From: DASTBU01 sp035711845
GTDB taxonomy: Bacteria; Acidobacteriota; Vicinamibacteria; Vicinamibacterales; 2-12-FULL-66-21
Assembly: GCA_035711845.1 (NCBI GenBank)
Contig: DASTBU010000059.1
Location: forward strand, 124,001-188,000
Reading direction: 5' to 3'
DNA length: 64,000 nucleotides
The translations under genes and the position numbers were made by a program. A model generated the notes under the pieces. It was not told the DNA's origin. It made no database searches and saw only the letters and a list, made by a program, of their open reading frames with translations. Below are positions 56,274 to 64,000 of the stretch, piece after piece. Each line of letters opens with the position of its first letter. Position 1 is the first letter of the stretch.

Positions 56274-56618
56274 AGCCAAGCTCCTTTCGGATCAGCGCTC
56301 GAGGAACCAGGGTCGTTCGGGCGCGGAGCAAAGACCATGCCGCCAACTGAAGTTATTTCTCAGGCCGGTTTTGGCCAAGGAGGCAGTACGTTGTGCCCGA
56401 ATCGTCGGAGCCGCTCCGGCAATTCGGAGCCGATTCCGCTCGCGGGTCAGACTCTCTCAGCGGGACTTATCGCCCTGAACACCACGGCCGCGGTCGCACC
56501 GCCCAGCAACTCGGAGGCGAGGGAGCCACAGCTTCGCCCACGGCACCATGCCCATGATCATGGCGCTGACTGCGCATATCGTCCGCGCCTCCCATCGCTG
56601 GCAGCAAGCGAAAGCTCG
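56274..56618. other. Gap without a supported gene
   Basis: About 345 bp between the SYLF gene and the remnant of the split gene. A plus-strand open frame crosses it but has no start signal and an erratic, Pro/Ser/Arg-rich composition. No repeats or RNA structure were recognised beyond the SYLF ribosome binding site. Confidence 0.5.
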
Positions 56619-57000
56619 TCACAGGCTCTTCAAAAGGGCGATCCGAATCCAGCTGCCGGACCGTGCAGGGTACGTTTTCATGGTCAGCCTTCTCCCCGCG
56701 GCAGCATCACTGACTTTCAAGTAGATGACGTTGGAGCCGGCGGTGAGGCCGAAATGTCGCAGCGGCTTTTCATCCATGCGGAACTCGGCGCAAGATCGAC
56801 GTCGGCGCCGGCCTACCCCCCACCGTCGAACGATGAGTGCCACTCCACCTTGGGGCACACATGATGACAGCCGATGCCCACGAGGGGATCGCACAAGCCG
56901 GGCTGCCGTGAAAAGCGCGGCAGGTCGCCAAGTGTGATGTCGTACTTGAGGGTGAGCCGCCGCACAGCTGCTGTGAGGTACAGATCGGGTGCCTCCGTCC
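56619..57000 (-). pseudogene. 3' part of a gene split by the insertion element
   Basis: Reading from the element boundary at 57000 downward, one frame gives a protein-like stretch (GTEAPDLYLTAAVRRLTLKY, then LPRFSRQPGLCDPL and CHHVCPKVEWHSS) until a TAG at 56815. Another frame then continues to TGA 56619 with FGLTAGSNVIYLKV. The switch falls at a run of six Gs, so a one-base slip may have added to the damage. Removing the element and one CTAG joins this stretch in frame to 59022-59173. The family is not recognised. Confidence 0.55.
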
Positions 57001-58395
57001 CTAGCAGCCCGTGGTGAAAACCATTCTTCGCACACCGATGTTAACGGGGGCGGCGTTCACGTTCGGGCGACGTCCAGGCGGTGAGATGAGTCGTACGGAC
57101 CGGTCATGACGTGTTACGAGCTCGCCGAGCGGTCGTGCCAGCGCCAGAAGAGTGGCCACGATCGCGAGGAGGCGCCCCTGCAGCCCTCGCGGAGTGCCTA
57201 CACCGATCAGCTGTCGCATCAGCAACCCGAGATTGAAGCCGCCGGTGTGAATCAGCAGGCGCTTCAGAATGTTCGTGTGCCCGCGCAGGTAGACGCGCCG
57301 CATCCCACCCGTTTCGTAGAGATGGGCGAAGGGCCGTTCCAATCGCTCCCCGCGGAGCCGCAGCAGGCGCAGCCCTCGCGGACCGCGAATGCGGCGACGA
57401 TTGCGATAGACCGCGGCACGTGCGTCGGGCTTCTTCTTCCAATTGCGCCGCCCCCGGTCGGGCTCCGAGATGTAACTGCGGAGGCCCACGGCTTCAAGAT
57501 CGACGAGCGACTGATTGCTGTGATACCCCTTGTCACCGACGACTTCTTCGATGCCTTTGCCGTCAGGCTGCACGGCCTCGACTTGCTCGGCCGCTTCAAT
57601 CAGCGTCTCGATGCTCGTTTCCGTATCGCCGTCGTCCGCGTCCTGCACGGTGACGCCGATGATCGCGCCGGTCTCAAGGTCGACGGCATGCTCGGCCTTG
57701 TGCGCCAAGTGCGTGCGCCCATCCTTCATCTTGGTGATCTTCGCGTCGGGATCGTGCGGATGCGTCCAATCGTCGTTCGAGCCCTTCTTCTTCCGCTTCC
57801 GATCGATCCGGGCCAAATCGGCGCGCGTCGGCGTCCCGATGCCTGAGGCCTTGGCGAGCGTCGTCAGAAACTCTTCATAGCTCTCGCCGCTGTCTCGTCG
57901 CACGATGCTCCGCAAGGCCGCGTTCGCTTCCAGCGTCGTGGCGTCGATACCGATCGTCTTCCCTTTGACCAAGCCGGCCGTACTCAGGCACTGCAGCACC
58001 CAGGTAAAGATGGCGCGATGCGTTTCGAGCGCGATCAGCCGCCGCGTGCGCGAAATCGTCGAGTGGTCTGGCGGCGCCTGGTCCAGACCGACGCCCAGAA
58101 AATCGCGCAACGCCAAGGAATCCGTTGCGCGCCACGCAATGCCCCGCTCGGAGTCAATACCTTCGAAATAGCCGATCAACAGTAGCCGAAAATAGGTGCC
58201 CGGCGGCACACTTGGCCGGCCCATCGTCTCGGCGTAAAAGCTGGCGCACTGGCCTTCGGCGAAATCGTCGAAGCCGTGCTCCCGCAGCAGTTGATTCAAG
58301 CGTCGGTAGAAAGGATGACTCGCGGCCGTCGGCAAGTCCGTGATCGTGACCCAGATCGGTGGCTGCCGATCGCGTTTGCGTTTGCCCATCGCCAT
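57001..58395 (-). CDS. Transposase, IS4/IS5-superfamily type (IS1182-like)
   Basis: A 464-residue DDE transposase. It has an N-terminal DUF772-like domain (SVPPGTYFRLLLIGYFEGID, DHSTISRTRRL) and a DDE_Tnp_1 catalytic core with Asp in IGIDATTLEANAA, Asp in VVGDKGYHSNQSL and Glu in RGERLERPFAHLYE preceded by an R/Y-rich segment. The last sense codon lies at the element tip, and the TAG stop is formed by the flanking CTAG target copy. The start is taken as ATG 58395; ATGs at 58407 and 58389 are also possible. It appears intact. Confidence 0.92.
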   Translation of the reverse strand: MAMGKRKRDRQPPIWVTITDLPTAASHPFYRRLNQLLREHGFDDFAEGQCASFYAETMGRPSVPPGTYFRLLLIGYFEGIDSERGIAWRATDSLALRDFLGVGLDQAPPDHSTISRTRRLIALETHRAIFTWVLQCLSTAGLVKGKTIGIDATTLEANAALRSIVRRDSGESYEEFLTTLAKASGIGTPTRADLARIDRKRKKKGSNDDWTHPHDPDAKITKMKDGRTHLAHKAEHAVDLETGAIIGVTVQDADDGDTETSIETLIEAAEQVEAVQPDGKGIEEVVGDKGYHSNQSLVDLEAVGLRSYISEPDRGRRNWKKKPDARAAVYRNRRRIRGPRGLRLLRLRGERLERPFAHLYETGGMRRVYLRGHTNILKRLLIHTGGFNLGLLMRQLIGVGTPRGLQGRLLAIVATLLALARPLGELVTRHDRSVRLISPPGRRPNVNAAPVNIGVRRMVFTTGC

Positions 58396-58475
58396 GCGAC
58401 GCATCATAGTACGAGGCGAGCTACGAGTGGTACGACTTTTCACGTATAGTTGGGCCGACAAGAAAGCACGTCGCG

Positions 58476-58907
58476 ATGACTGCACGCGAGGCTCTCGCTT
58501 TCATTCGCAAGCACGGTGTCGTGCTCGAGTCCGCGCGAGGGCCCGTCCCCTCACTGGCTCAAGTCATCGCTGGAGAGCCGGTTCGAGGTAGCTGGTGGTC
58601 CCATCCGAAGAGTCGTGAGATCTTCGCGGTGACGCGAGCGGTCCGCGACAGCGACGATGTCCTCGTGTGTCGGCTGATCGACGGGAAGATCACGTTTGTC
58701 CATCGGCGGTTGTGGCCCGCTCTTGTCCGAGTGGCGGACCGGCTTCCATCAGTTCGCCTCTCGCAACTGCGTGAGGTCCACACCAGGTCGGGACGTCACA
58801 TGACCACAGAAGTACCGTTCCCCGACTGGGTTCCGTCGAACGTCCGGGCCGCAGCTCGAAGTCTCTCGGAGGCCGCGGCGCTCGTAGCGTTCGCCTGGAT
58901 CGAATAA
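58476..58907 (+). CDS. Conserved protein of unknown function, passenger of the insertion element
   Basis: A 143-residue soluble protein with a well-formed core (ALAFIRKHGVVLESARGPVP, then EPVRGSWWSHP, LVCRLIDGKITFVHRRLWPA and PFPDWVPSNVRA). I recall similar short proteins as unannotated genes in many environmental bacteria, from memory only. It lies inside the insertion element, divergent from the transposase. It is preceded by GTTGGGC 20 nt before its ATG and followed by a 55-bp palindrome starting GCCCAAC and ending GTTGGGT. No function is assigned. Confidence 0.75.
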   Translation: MTAREALAFIRKHGVVLESARGPVPSLAQVIAGEPVRGSWWSHPKSREIFAVTRAVRDSDDVLVCRLIDGKITFVHRRLWPALVRVADRLPSVRLSQLREVHTRSGRHMTTEVPFPDWVPSNVRAAARSLSEAAALVAFAWIE

Positions 58908-58920
58908 AGGAAGAGCCGCG

Positions 58921-58975
58921 GCCCAACGCCGGCCCGACGGTGCGGATCGCATCCGAGAGTGCGGCGGCGTTGGGT
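58921..58975. other. attC-like imperfect palindrome behind the passenger gene
   Basis: GCCCAAC (58921-58927, fits RYYYAAC) and GTTGGGT (58969-58975, fits GTTRRRY) enclose an imperfect palindrome with outer stem GCCCAACGCC/GGCGTTGGGT and inner stem CGGAT/ATCCG. The layout matches an integron attC site, but 55 bp is at or below the usual lower size. A rho-independent terminator is unlikely because no T-run follows. Confidence 0.4.
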
Positions 58976-59021
58976 GGTTAAGCGCCTGGCGTCATGACTG
59001 ACTTGCGCCACGGGCTGCTAG

Positions 59022-59173
59022 CTTGGCATCGCCGTAGATGAGGTCCATTTCGACGACCATGAAGGGCTGCTCCGGCCGGTAGCCGCAGTTTGGAGCAACA
59101 GTTGCGTGCGTGCCGCCTGACCCAGATCCACGATGCACAACACAGCAACACAGACGACTCGAATCACAAGCAT
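59022..59173 (-). pseudogene. 5' part of the gene split by the insertion element
   Basis: Minus strand, from an ATG at 59173 just after the stop of the upstream exported-protein gene. The start frame is hydrophobic and signal-like (MLVIRVVCVAVLCIV), while the frame that joins across the element reads CGYRPEQPFMVVEMDLIYGD. The two differ by a frameshift in between, so either the true start is elsewhere or the gene has decayed since insertion. It was probably the second gene of a unit with 59180-59749. Confidence 0.5.
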
Positions 59174-59179
59174 CGCCGG

Positions 59180-59749
59180 TTAGTTCTTCGCGGGTTCGGC
59201 CGCGACGACTACAGCCTGCGTATAAGTGATGTCAATTTTGTCGCCAGGGCTGATACCTTCGAGATTGTTCTTGTCGGCGATCTTCCGAGTCAGCGTCCGG
59301 CCGTCAGTGGTGACGACCGTGATTGACGGTACGTTCATGTCGACCGCCTTCACCGTGACGGTCGCCGTCTGCTGTGATCCAATGGCGCCGCCGGGCACAT
59401 CCTTCAGCCGTCCGGCGGCTGCGACGGCGCCAGACGTCGCGGCTGCGGCGCCAGGTTTTCGGACCTGGAACACGAGCGATTCGTAATAGGTCGCCTTGAT
59501 GGTATCCCCCACCTTGAGCTCGTTGAAGCGTGCGACATCAGGACCCACGGTGAAGGTGTCTTCGTCGCCGTTCGCCGCCCGCAGCGTCACCGAGCGCGTG
59601 GCCTGATCGATGGCCTTGATGGTGGCGGTCGCCGTCACTGTGTTCTGTTTGGTTACCATCTTGTCGCCCTGGCTCTGGCCATGAGTCCGGGCGAACGTGA
59701 AGACGGGCAGCGCGGCGAGCAAAACGACGAACGCGAAAGACTTGGACAT
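59180..59749 (-). CDS. Exported protein of unknown function with two beta-barrel-like repeats
   Basis: A 189-residue protein with a signal peptide (about residues 1-25). Two similar halves of about 75 residues follow: a TATATIKAIDQATRSVTLRA segment and later a TVTVKAVDMNVPSITVVTTD segment, each followed by a VGDTIKATY or PGDKIDITY strand. This looks like an internal duplication of an OB-like fold. The ATG at 59749 has AGGAGG 7 nt upstream. Function unknown. Confidence 0.85.
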   Translation of the reverse strand: MSKSFAFVVLLAALPVFTFARTHGQSQGDKMVTKQNTVTATATIKAIDQATRSVTLRAANGDEDTFTVGPDVARFNELKVGDTIKATYYESLVFQVRKPGAAAATSGAVAAAGRLKDVPGGAIGSQQTATVTVKAVDMNVPSITVVTTDGRTLTRKIADKNNLEGISPGDKIDITYTQAVVVAAEPAKN

Positions 59750-60348
59750 GGCTGTTCCTCCTGGAATCAGGGAAGCTCGGGGTCATACGAAGTGATCCGC
59801 CACGATCGGTTCTCCCGCCGCCACAAGAGGCGGAGAACCGGAGCGTCGCCGCTCCGCGTCTCGGCCCTACTGTCATCGCGAAGGCATCCACTCGAGCGGC
59901 ATCGTCCGACAAGGTACTTCCTTTGGCACGCGCTACTCAAGACCTCATCGTAGAACGGACGCGGCTCGATCCGCTGCCCGGTCGAGTCCACGAATCGCCC
60001 GACCCAGTTGCGAACAAAGTGTTGGCATTCAGGTCGAGTCCGGAGTAGTGACCACCGAACCGCGGCGCTGTCTGCTGTCGCGTAATTGCGCTGGCAGGCG
60101 TCCAGGCGGTTATCCCGGTGGCCGCTTTCGTGGTTTTAGGCCAGATCATGGAATCCGGGCAGGTCGAATCGTTTGCAAGACTTCGCCGCCGTGCAGATTC
60201 GGAGGGATGCCGTACAGATTCGGCGGGATAATGTCGCCGGCAACGTGTGGTGGGGGCTCATCGACATGTCCTGACCGCTGGGCGTGAACTGCCGGCGTCC
60301 GCCATGCGACGTTGGCCCGGTTCACAAATCACGTTCATGGGGTAGATC
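59750..60348. other. Gap with a possible gene remnant and short direct repeats
   Basis: About 600 bp without an intact gene. The minus strand from about 60030 to 59767 reads HFVRNWVGRFVDSTGQRIEP and ends LLWRRENRSWRITSYDPELP before a TGA, which looks like the C-terminal part of a real protein, with no start or upstream domain. Closer to the amidohydrolase gene there is an 18-bp direct repeat. No clear promoter was found before 60349. Confidence 0.4.
60192..60230. repeat. Two 18-bp direct repeats (CAGATTCGG core)
   Basis: TGCAGATTCGGAGGGATG (60192-60209) and TACAGATTCGGCGGGATA (60213-60230) match at 15 of 18 positions with a 21-bp period. Multiple short repeats at this spacing occur at ends of some transposons, so this may be a decayed element end. 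Confidence 0.45.
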
Positions 60349-61800
60349 ATGAAGAACCTTGCGAGCATCTTCTGCGTGCTCCTTCTTGCCAGCGCACACG
60401 TGCAGTCTCGCGTGGTTGCGATCCGCGGCGTCACCGTCGTCGACGTGAGGGATGGGTCGCTCCATCGCGACCACACGGTTCTCGTGGCAGGCGACCGCAT
60501 CTCGGCCGTCGGCCCCGTCGACGGCGTCGCCGTGCCCAGTGGGGCGGAGATCGTGGAGGCAGCTGGCGCGTACCTCATCCCCGGCCTGTGGGACATGCAC
60601 GTCCACTCGGTGGCCAACGTGGCGGTGGATAGCTCCATCACGTCGGTCGCAGCACAGGACTGGCACTTCCCGCTGTTCCTCGCCCACGGTGTCACCGGGG
60701 TTCGCAACATGAATGACGGAATGGGCGATCTGACGCTCGAGGTGTCCAGGTCGGTTAGGCGCCGGCTGGCGGAGGGGGATCTTCGCGGGCCACCTCGATT
60801 CCTTACTGCAGGCCCATCGATCGATGGCGATCCTCCGCTGGGAAGCAACTCGGTTGTGGTACGCACGGAGGCGGAGGCACGGGCTGCGGTGGAACAGCTC
60901 GTCTCGAATGGTGCCGATCTCGTCAAGGTCTACGAGAACCTCTCACGCGAGGTCTACTTCGCGATCATGGGCGAAGCCCGGCGCAGGAGGATCCCTGTGG
61001 ACGGCCACGTGCCGTTCCGCGTCACCCTCGAGGAGGCCGCCAAAGCTGGCCAGCGCACGCTCGAGCATCCGGACGGCCTCGCAGCTGCCTGCTCGAACGC
61101 AGCCGAAGCCGAGCGGAGACGGTTCGCGGACGTTCTTACCGGCTACGACAGCTTGCCAGACGTGGAGAAATTCTTAGCCATGTTTCGACACGTCCGCGCG
61201 CTCTACGACAGCCGGGATCCGGCCGCCTGCGCGTCAGCCATCGAGGCGTACCGGCGAATCGGAGTGGCTGTTACCGCCGATCTAGTCGCGTATCACCACG
61301 TCGTGCATGCGAAGCAGATCCTTTCGGACGTAGCCCGCATGCGACTCGTCCCCCCGCAGATCCGCCGCAATTGGGAAACGCGGCTGGGCTCTGAGGCGTT
61401 TCGGGAGTTCCAATCGATCCTTCGGCCGATCATCCCACTCGAACTGAAGAACGTTCAGTTCTTCAATGAGGCCGGGGTCTTGCTGCTGGCCGGCACGGAT
61501 GTTGGGGTGCCGTTTCAAGTTCCCGGCATCAGCCTGCACGTGGAGCTCGAAAGGCTGGTCGAGGCCGGTCTGTCCCCGCTCGAGGCCCTGCGGACAGCCA
61601 CCCTCAACCCCGCACGCGTCCTCGAAATGGCGGACTCGTTGGGCGCCATCGAACCCGGCAAGCTCGCCGATCTGGTCTTGCTCGACGCCAACCCCCTCGA
61701 CGACATCCGCAACACGCAGAAGATCCGTGCCGTCGTCGCCGACGGCCGGCTCTATCGCCGTGCCGATCTCGATCGGCTTTTGGCTGTGTCAAGCCGGTGA
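60349..61800 (+). CDS. Exported amidohydrolase family protein
   Basis: A 483-residue metal-dependent hydrolase with a signal peptide (about 1-20). It has the amidohydrolase barrel: IPGLWDMHVHS (first metal His pair), the likely carboxylated Lys in DLVKVYE, His in VDGHVPF and RTLEHPD, and Asp in LLLAGTDVGVPF. The C-terminal beta segment GKLADLVLLDANPL is typical of imidazolonepropionase/prolidase-like members. The substrate is unknown; peptides or cyclic amides are possible. Confidence 0.9.
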   Translation: MKNLASIFCVLLLASAHVQSRVVAIRGVTVVDVRDGSLHRDHTVLVAGDRISAVGPVDGVAVPSGAEIVEAAGAYLIPGLWDMHVHSVANVAVDSSITSVAAQDWHFPLFLAHGVTGVRNMNDGMGDLTLEVSRSVRRRLAEGDLRGPPRFLTAGPSIDGDPPLGSNSVVVRTEAEARAAVEQLVSNGADLVKVYENLSREVYFAIMGEARRRRIPVDGHVPFRVTLEEAAKAGQRTLEHPDGLAAACSNAAEAERRRFADVLTGYDSLPDVEKFLAMFRHVRALYDSRDPAACASAIEAYRRIGVAVTADLVAYHHVVHAKQILSDVARMRLVPPQIRRNWETRLGSEAFREFQSILRPIIPLELKNVQFFNEAGVLLLAGTDVGVPFQVPGISLHVELERLVEAGLSPLEALRTATLNPARVLEMADSLGAIEPGKLADLVLLDANPLDDIRNTQKIRAVVADGRLYRRADLDRLLAVSSR

Positions 61801-61975
61801 ATCAGAATTGAAGGACACGGTCAGCGTGAGCTGCGGCATGATAGGGCTGTTGTTAGCTGACGATCCGTTACGCGGCGTACTTGCCGTGTCCGAAATGTCT
61901 CCACGACGCATGGAGAATCCAAGGATTTCGGTGAACACTTTTCGCGCTCCCCTTGCCCGGCGACGGTTGCGGACC

Positions 61976-64000
61976 TCAACGCCTCACTCGGAATGCGGTG
62001 ATGACGTGTTTGGTGTCGCTGCCTGACGACGTGGTCAGCTCGACGGCGTAGTCGCCGGCGGCGAGCGGCGCGAGCGTGACGTCGGCGGTGATCCAGCGCT
62101 GTCCCGATTCCTGGTCCACGCGCTCGGCTAGGGTGACCGGAACCTTCAGCGGCTGGCCCGTTCTGTCGAGCAGGCGTCCGTCCCCTGGCTTCACCGCATT
62201 GGCGACCGGCACCTCGAGGCGAAGGCGCTCGCTGCGGCTGAAGCTGAAGTCCGCGGCGGGCACGACCTTGTTCGCGGTGGATGGTCCGCGTCGATACAGG
62301 AGGGGCTGCGCTGCGGCAGGTCCCGTCTCTGCCTGGATCGAGTCGGTGATCGAGATCGCCGAGTGCTCGCTGGAGAGCCTCGCCCGGACCTGGATCTCGG
62401 ACGCGTCCGTCGAGGCCAGCTCCATCAGCGTAAGGAACGTACGCTCGCCCGGCTTCAGCATGACACGCGTGGTCGCCGACGACCCGCCGGCCCTGATCTC
62501 GATGTCGGCTGTCCCGCCGTCAGCGAACTCGTTCGGGCTACCGGAGCGGCCGAGCACCTCGCCCGCCACCCAGACCAGTGTCTTGCCTGCGGGTGTCTGC
62601 TGAGTGGCCGCGTTGATCCTGAAGCGGGCGTCCGGCCGGATTCTCGACAGCATGTCCATCGCCGCCGTGAACGCCGACGGCTTGCTGACGGCGGCGGGCT
62701 CGGACGCCCCCTTCGCGGCCGCGACCTCTTCCTCGGTCGGCATGCGATAGCCGCGCCGGGAGCGCACCGCCACGCCGGGCTGGTTCACCTTGACCTCGAG
62801 GCGCCTGAACCGGCCGTCCAGCTTCGGGTTCGTCGAGTAGTACCCAAGCAGGTAGTAGGACGTCAGGTCGTCGGCAATGCGGCGAAGCCCGAGATCGAGG
62901 TCGTTGTTGTTCACGACAGCGATGCCATCGGTCGCGAGCGCCAGGTCGTGCATGGATTCGAGCCGCTCGCGCAGGATCGCGTGATCGATCGAGACCGGCG
63001 GCGGGGCATCGGGACCGATCGGGCTGTCGAACGCGGGCAGCCCACGCGGATCGATCGGATAAAAACTCGCGTTCGCACGGTTGGCATCGTCGACGATCTG
63101 GCGGAAGAACTGGTCGTTGTCCATCATCGCGAGCCGCATGCGATCGGTGTCGCACTCGCGTTTGCTCAACAGATCCGGATCGATCTCATTGGTCGGCTTG
63201 GTCGTGAGCTTGCCGGTCGGACCGACGCCGATCACCTCCTTGCCGGGCGGCTCTTCCGTGTAGTCGCCGGACGAGCGTAACTTCATCAGGCTCTGGTCCG
63301 GCCGGTGGCGCACCCACCCTTCGGTCACCGTGATGATCGCCTTGCGTTCTTCGCGAATGCCGTGCAGCCAGCCAACGACATCCTCCAACGCCTCGAACGT
63401 CGCCCGCTCGCGCTTGCGGGCAATCATCTGCATCGCAAGCGCGGAGTGGTGCGATCTTTCGTGGGGCAGCGGCGGGTAGCAGGCATGGTACGCCTGCTCG
63501 CGTTCGTCGAGCAGCAGACCGAATCTGGTGCCCCATGCCCAGTTGTCGCGCAGTTGTTGCTCGATGACCTGAGTCTTGCGCCCGAGCACCATGTTCGACG
63601 TGCTCATCGACGGGGTCATGATGCCAACGAGGTCGTCGGGCCCGACAATCGTGTCGATCAGGCGGATGATCGGCTCCTTGATCTTGTGAGATCCCTCGAC
63701 GGTGACGTTCGGCGTGTCGAGAAAGACCACGAACACGCGGCTGCGCGGGTTCGCGGCCTGCTGGAGGGCCTCGCGCTGCGAGCCGGGGTCGGTGCGGGTG
63801 GCTTGCGGCCCTGCGGGCGTAATGAGCACGTGCTCGAACGCCTCGATCTTCTGCCGGACGCCGTCCTCGAGCACCTTGAAGTCTGCGGCGCTCAGCCCTT
63901 GGACCGGCTTTCCTCCCTGCGTGGGATAGACGTCGACCCGCACGAAGTTCGTGCCCGTGCGGAAGGTCGGCTGCTGGGGATCGACCGGCTGCATCGCTGC
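61976..64000 (-). CDS. VWFA-related domain protein (acidobacterial type), 5' end outside the window
   Basis: At least 674 residues; the frame is still open at the right edge, and the signal peptide is expected just beyond. The N-terminal part has FRTGTNFVRVDVYPTQGGKP, a beta segment leading to the von Willebrand A domain. The MIDAS-like strand reads VFVVFLDTPNV rather than DxSxS, as is common in this group. The sequence LTSYYLLGYYSTNPKLDGRF and RSRRGYRMP closes the domain. The C-terminal 250 residues are beta-rich. It probably acts at the cell surface. This family is strongly expanded in Acidobacteriota. Confidence 0.9.
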   Translation of the reverse strand, partial: AAMQPVDPQQPTFRTGTNFVRVDVYPTQGGKPVQGLSAADFKVLEDGVRQKIEAFEHVLITPAGPQATRTDPGSQREALQQAANPRSRVFVVFLDTPNVTVEGSHKIKEPIIRLIDTIVGPDDLVGIMTPSMSTSNMVLGRKTQVIEQQLRDNWAWGTRFGLLLDEREQAYHACYPPLPHERSHHSALAMQMIARKRERATFEALEDVVGWLHGIREERKAIITVTEGWVRHRPDQSLMKLRSSGDYTEEPPGKEVIGVGPTGKLTTKPTNEIDPDLLSKRECDTDRMRLAMMDNDQFFRQIVDDANRANASFYPIDPRGLPAFDSPIGPDAPPPVSIDHAILRERLESMHDLALATDGIAVVNNNDLDLGLRRIADDLTSYYLLGYYSTNPKLDGRFRRLEVKVNQPGVAVRSRRGYRMPTEEEVAAAKGASEPAAVSKPSAFTAAMDMLSRIRPDARFRINAATQQTPAGKTLVWVAGEVLGRSGSPNEFADGGTADIEIRAGGSSATTRVMLKPGERTFLTLMELASTDASEIQVRARLSSEHSAISITDSIQAETGPAAAQPLLYRRGPSTANKVVPAADFSFSRSERLRLEVPVANAVKPGDGRLLDRTGQPLKVPVTLAERVDQESGQRWITADVTLAPLAAGDYAVELTTSSGSDTKHVITAFRVRR

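Larger units (their letters stand above)
57005..59017. mobile_element. 2,013-bp insertion element with passenger gene
   Basis: The ends are perfect 10-bp inverted repeats, CAGCCCGTGG (57005-57014) and CCACGGGCTG (59008-59017), with weaker similarity a little further in. CTAG flanks both sides (57001-57004 and 59018-59021), consistent with a 4-bp target duplication. Deleting the element and one CTAG gives GAT GCC AAG CTA GGG ACG GAG, an in-frame junction between two coding fragments. It holds the transposase (minus) and, divergently, a 143-residue gene (plus) with an attC-like palindrome behind it. Confidence 0.8.

Noticed and set aside
56337..56864. 175-codon plus-strand open frame
   Set aside because: No start signal, erratic composition, and it runs antisense to the better-supported split-gene fragment.
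57106..57846. Plus-strand open frame opposite the transposase
   Set aside because: Shadow of an intact DDE transposase on the other strand.

Overview
The window reads as a high-GC chromosomal segment of an Acidobacteriota bacterium, most likely class Vicinamibacteria. The support is a VWFA-related protein of the type expanded in acidobacteria (61976-64000), SpoIVB-type S55 and beta-propeller secreted proteins, a fused aroD-aroE gene, and intergenic gaps packed with degenerate short-unit repeats. Genes are tightly packed, and many neighbours overlap by ATGA, GTGA or TGATG. Taxonomy is inferred from gene content only.

Layout. 1-8572: rsmD (partial), recG, lexA, a DUF3467 protein, an ECF sigma/membrane/secreted-protein module, nth with a repeat-built tail, a zincin and rsmA. 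8782-14747: RNase J, ftsK and an AMIN amidase. 14761-17159: a small membrane protein, pepA and a small exported protein. 17197-31402 (minus): one aromatic supra-operon, aroDE-trpEGDCFBA-aroQ-aroF-tyrA, running on into acetoacetate-CoA ligase, thiolase and an M67 peptidase. It is preceded by what looks like a complete trp attenuator: leader peptide with tandem Trp codons, antiterminator pairing and terminator. 31452-44182: secreted S55 and propeller proteins, a sigma/anti-sigma pair, a TPR protein, an orphan DppBC permease pair and a large sigma-54 activator with degenerate kinase and ATPase modules. 44424-55420: chorismate synthase, def-fmt-rsmB, a PASTA protein, rpe-ybgC-epimerase-bamD, pgsA and a sugar-nucleotide pair. 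55544-64000: a looser region with tRNA-Gly, a SYLF protein, an insertion element that has split a gene, gene remnants, an amidohydrolase and the VWFA-related protein.

Two genome-wide habits stand out. First, many transcription units have a TANNNT -10 hexamer only 5-10 nt upstream of the start codon, which predicts leaderless mRNAs. Second, most gaps between unrelated units hold short tandem or inverted repeat arrays with a different unit at each place.

The most interesting items are (i) the trp attenuator at 31199-31402; (ii) a 2,013-bp CTAG-targeting element (57005-59017) with 10-bp perfect terminal repeats, whose removal restores the reading frame across the junction, whose transposase stop codon comes from the target site, and which carries a passenger gene bounded by integron-like core sites; (iii) a roughly 450-bp GGTCC/GGACC inverted array at 37166-37616; and (iv) 84-bp repeats that extend the endonuclease III reading frame.
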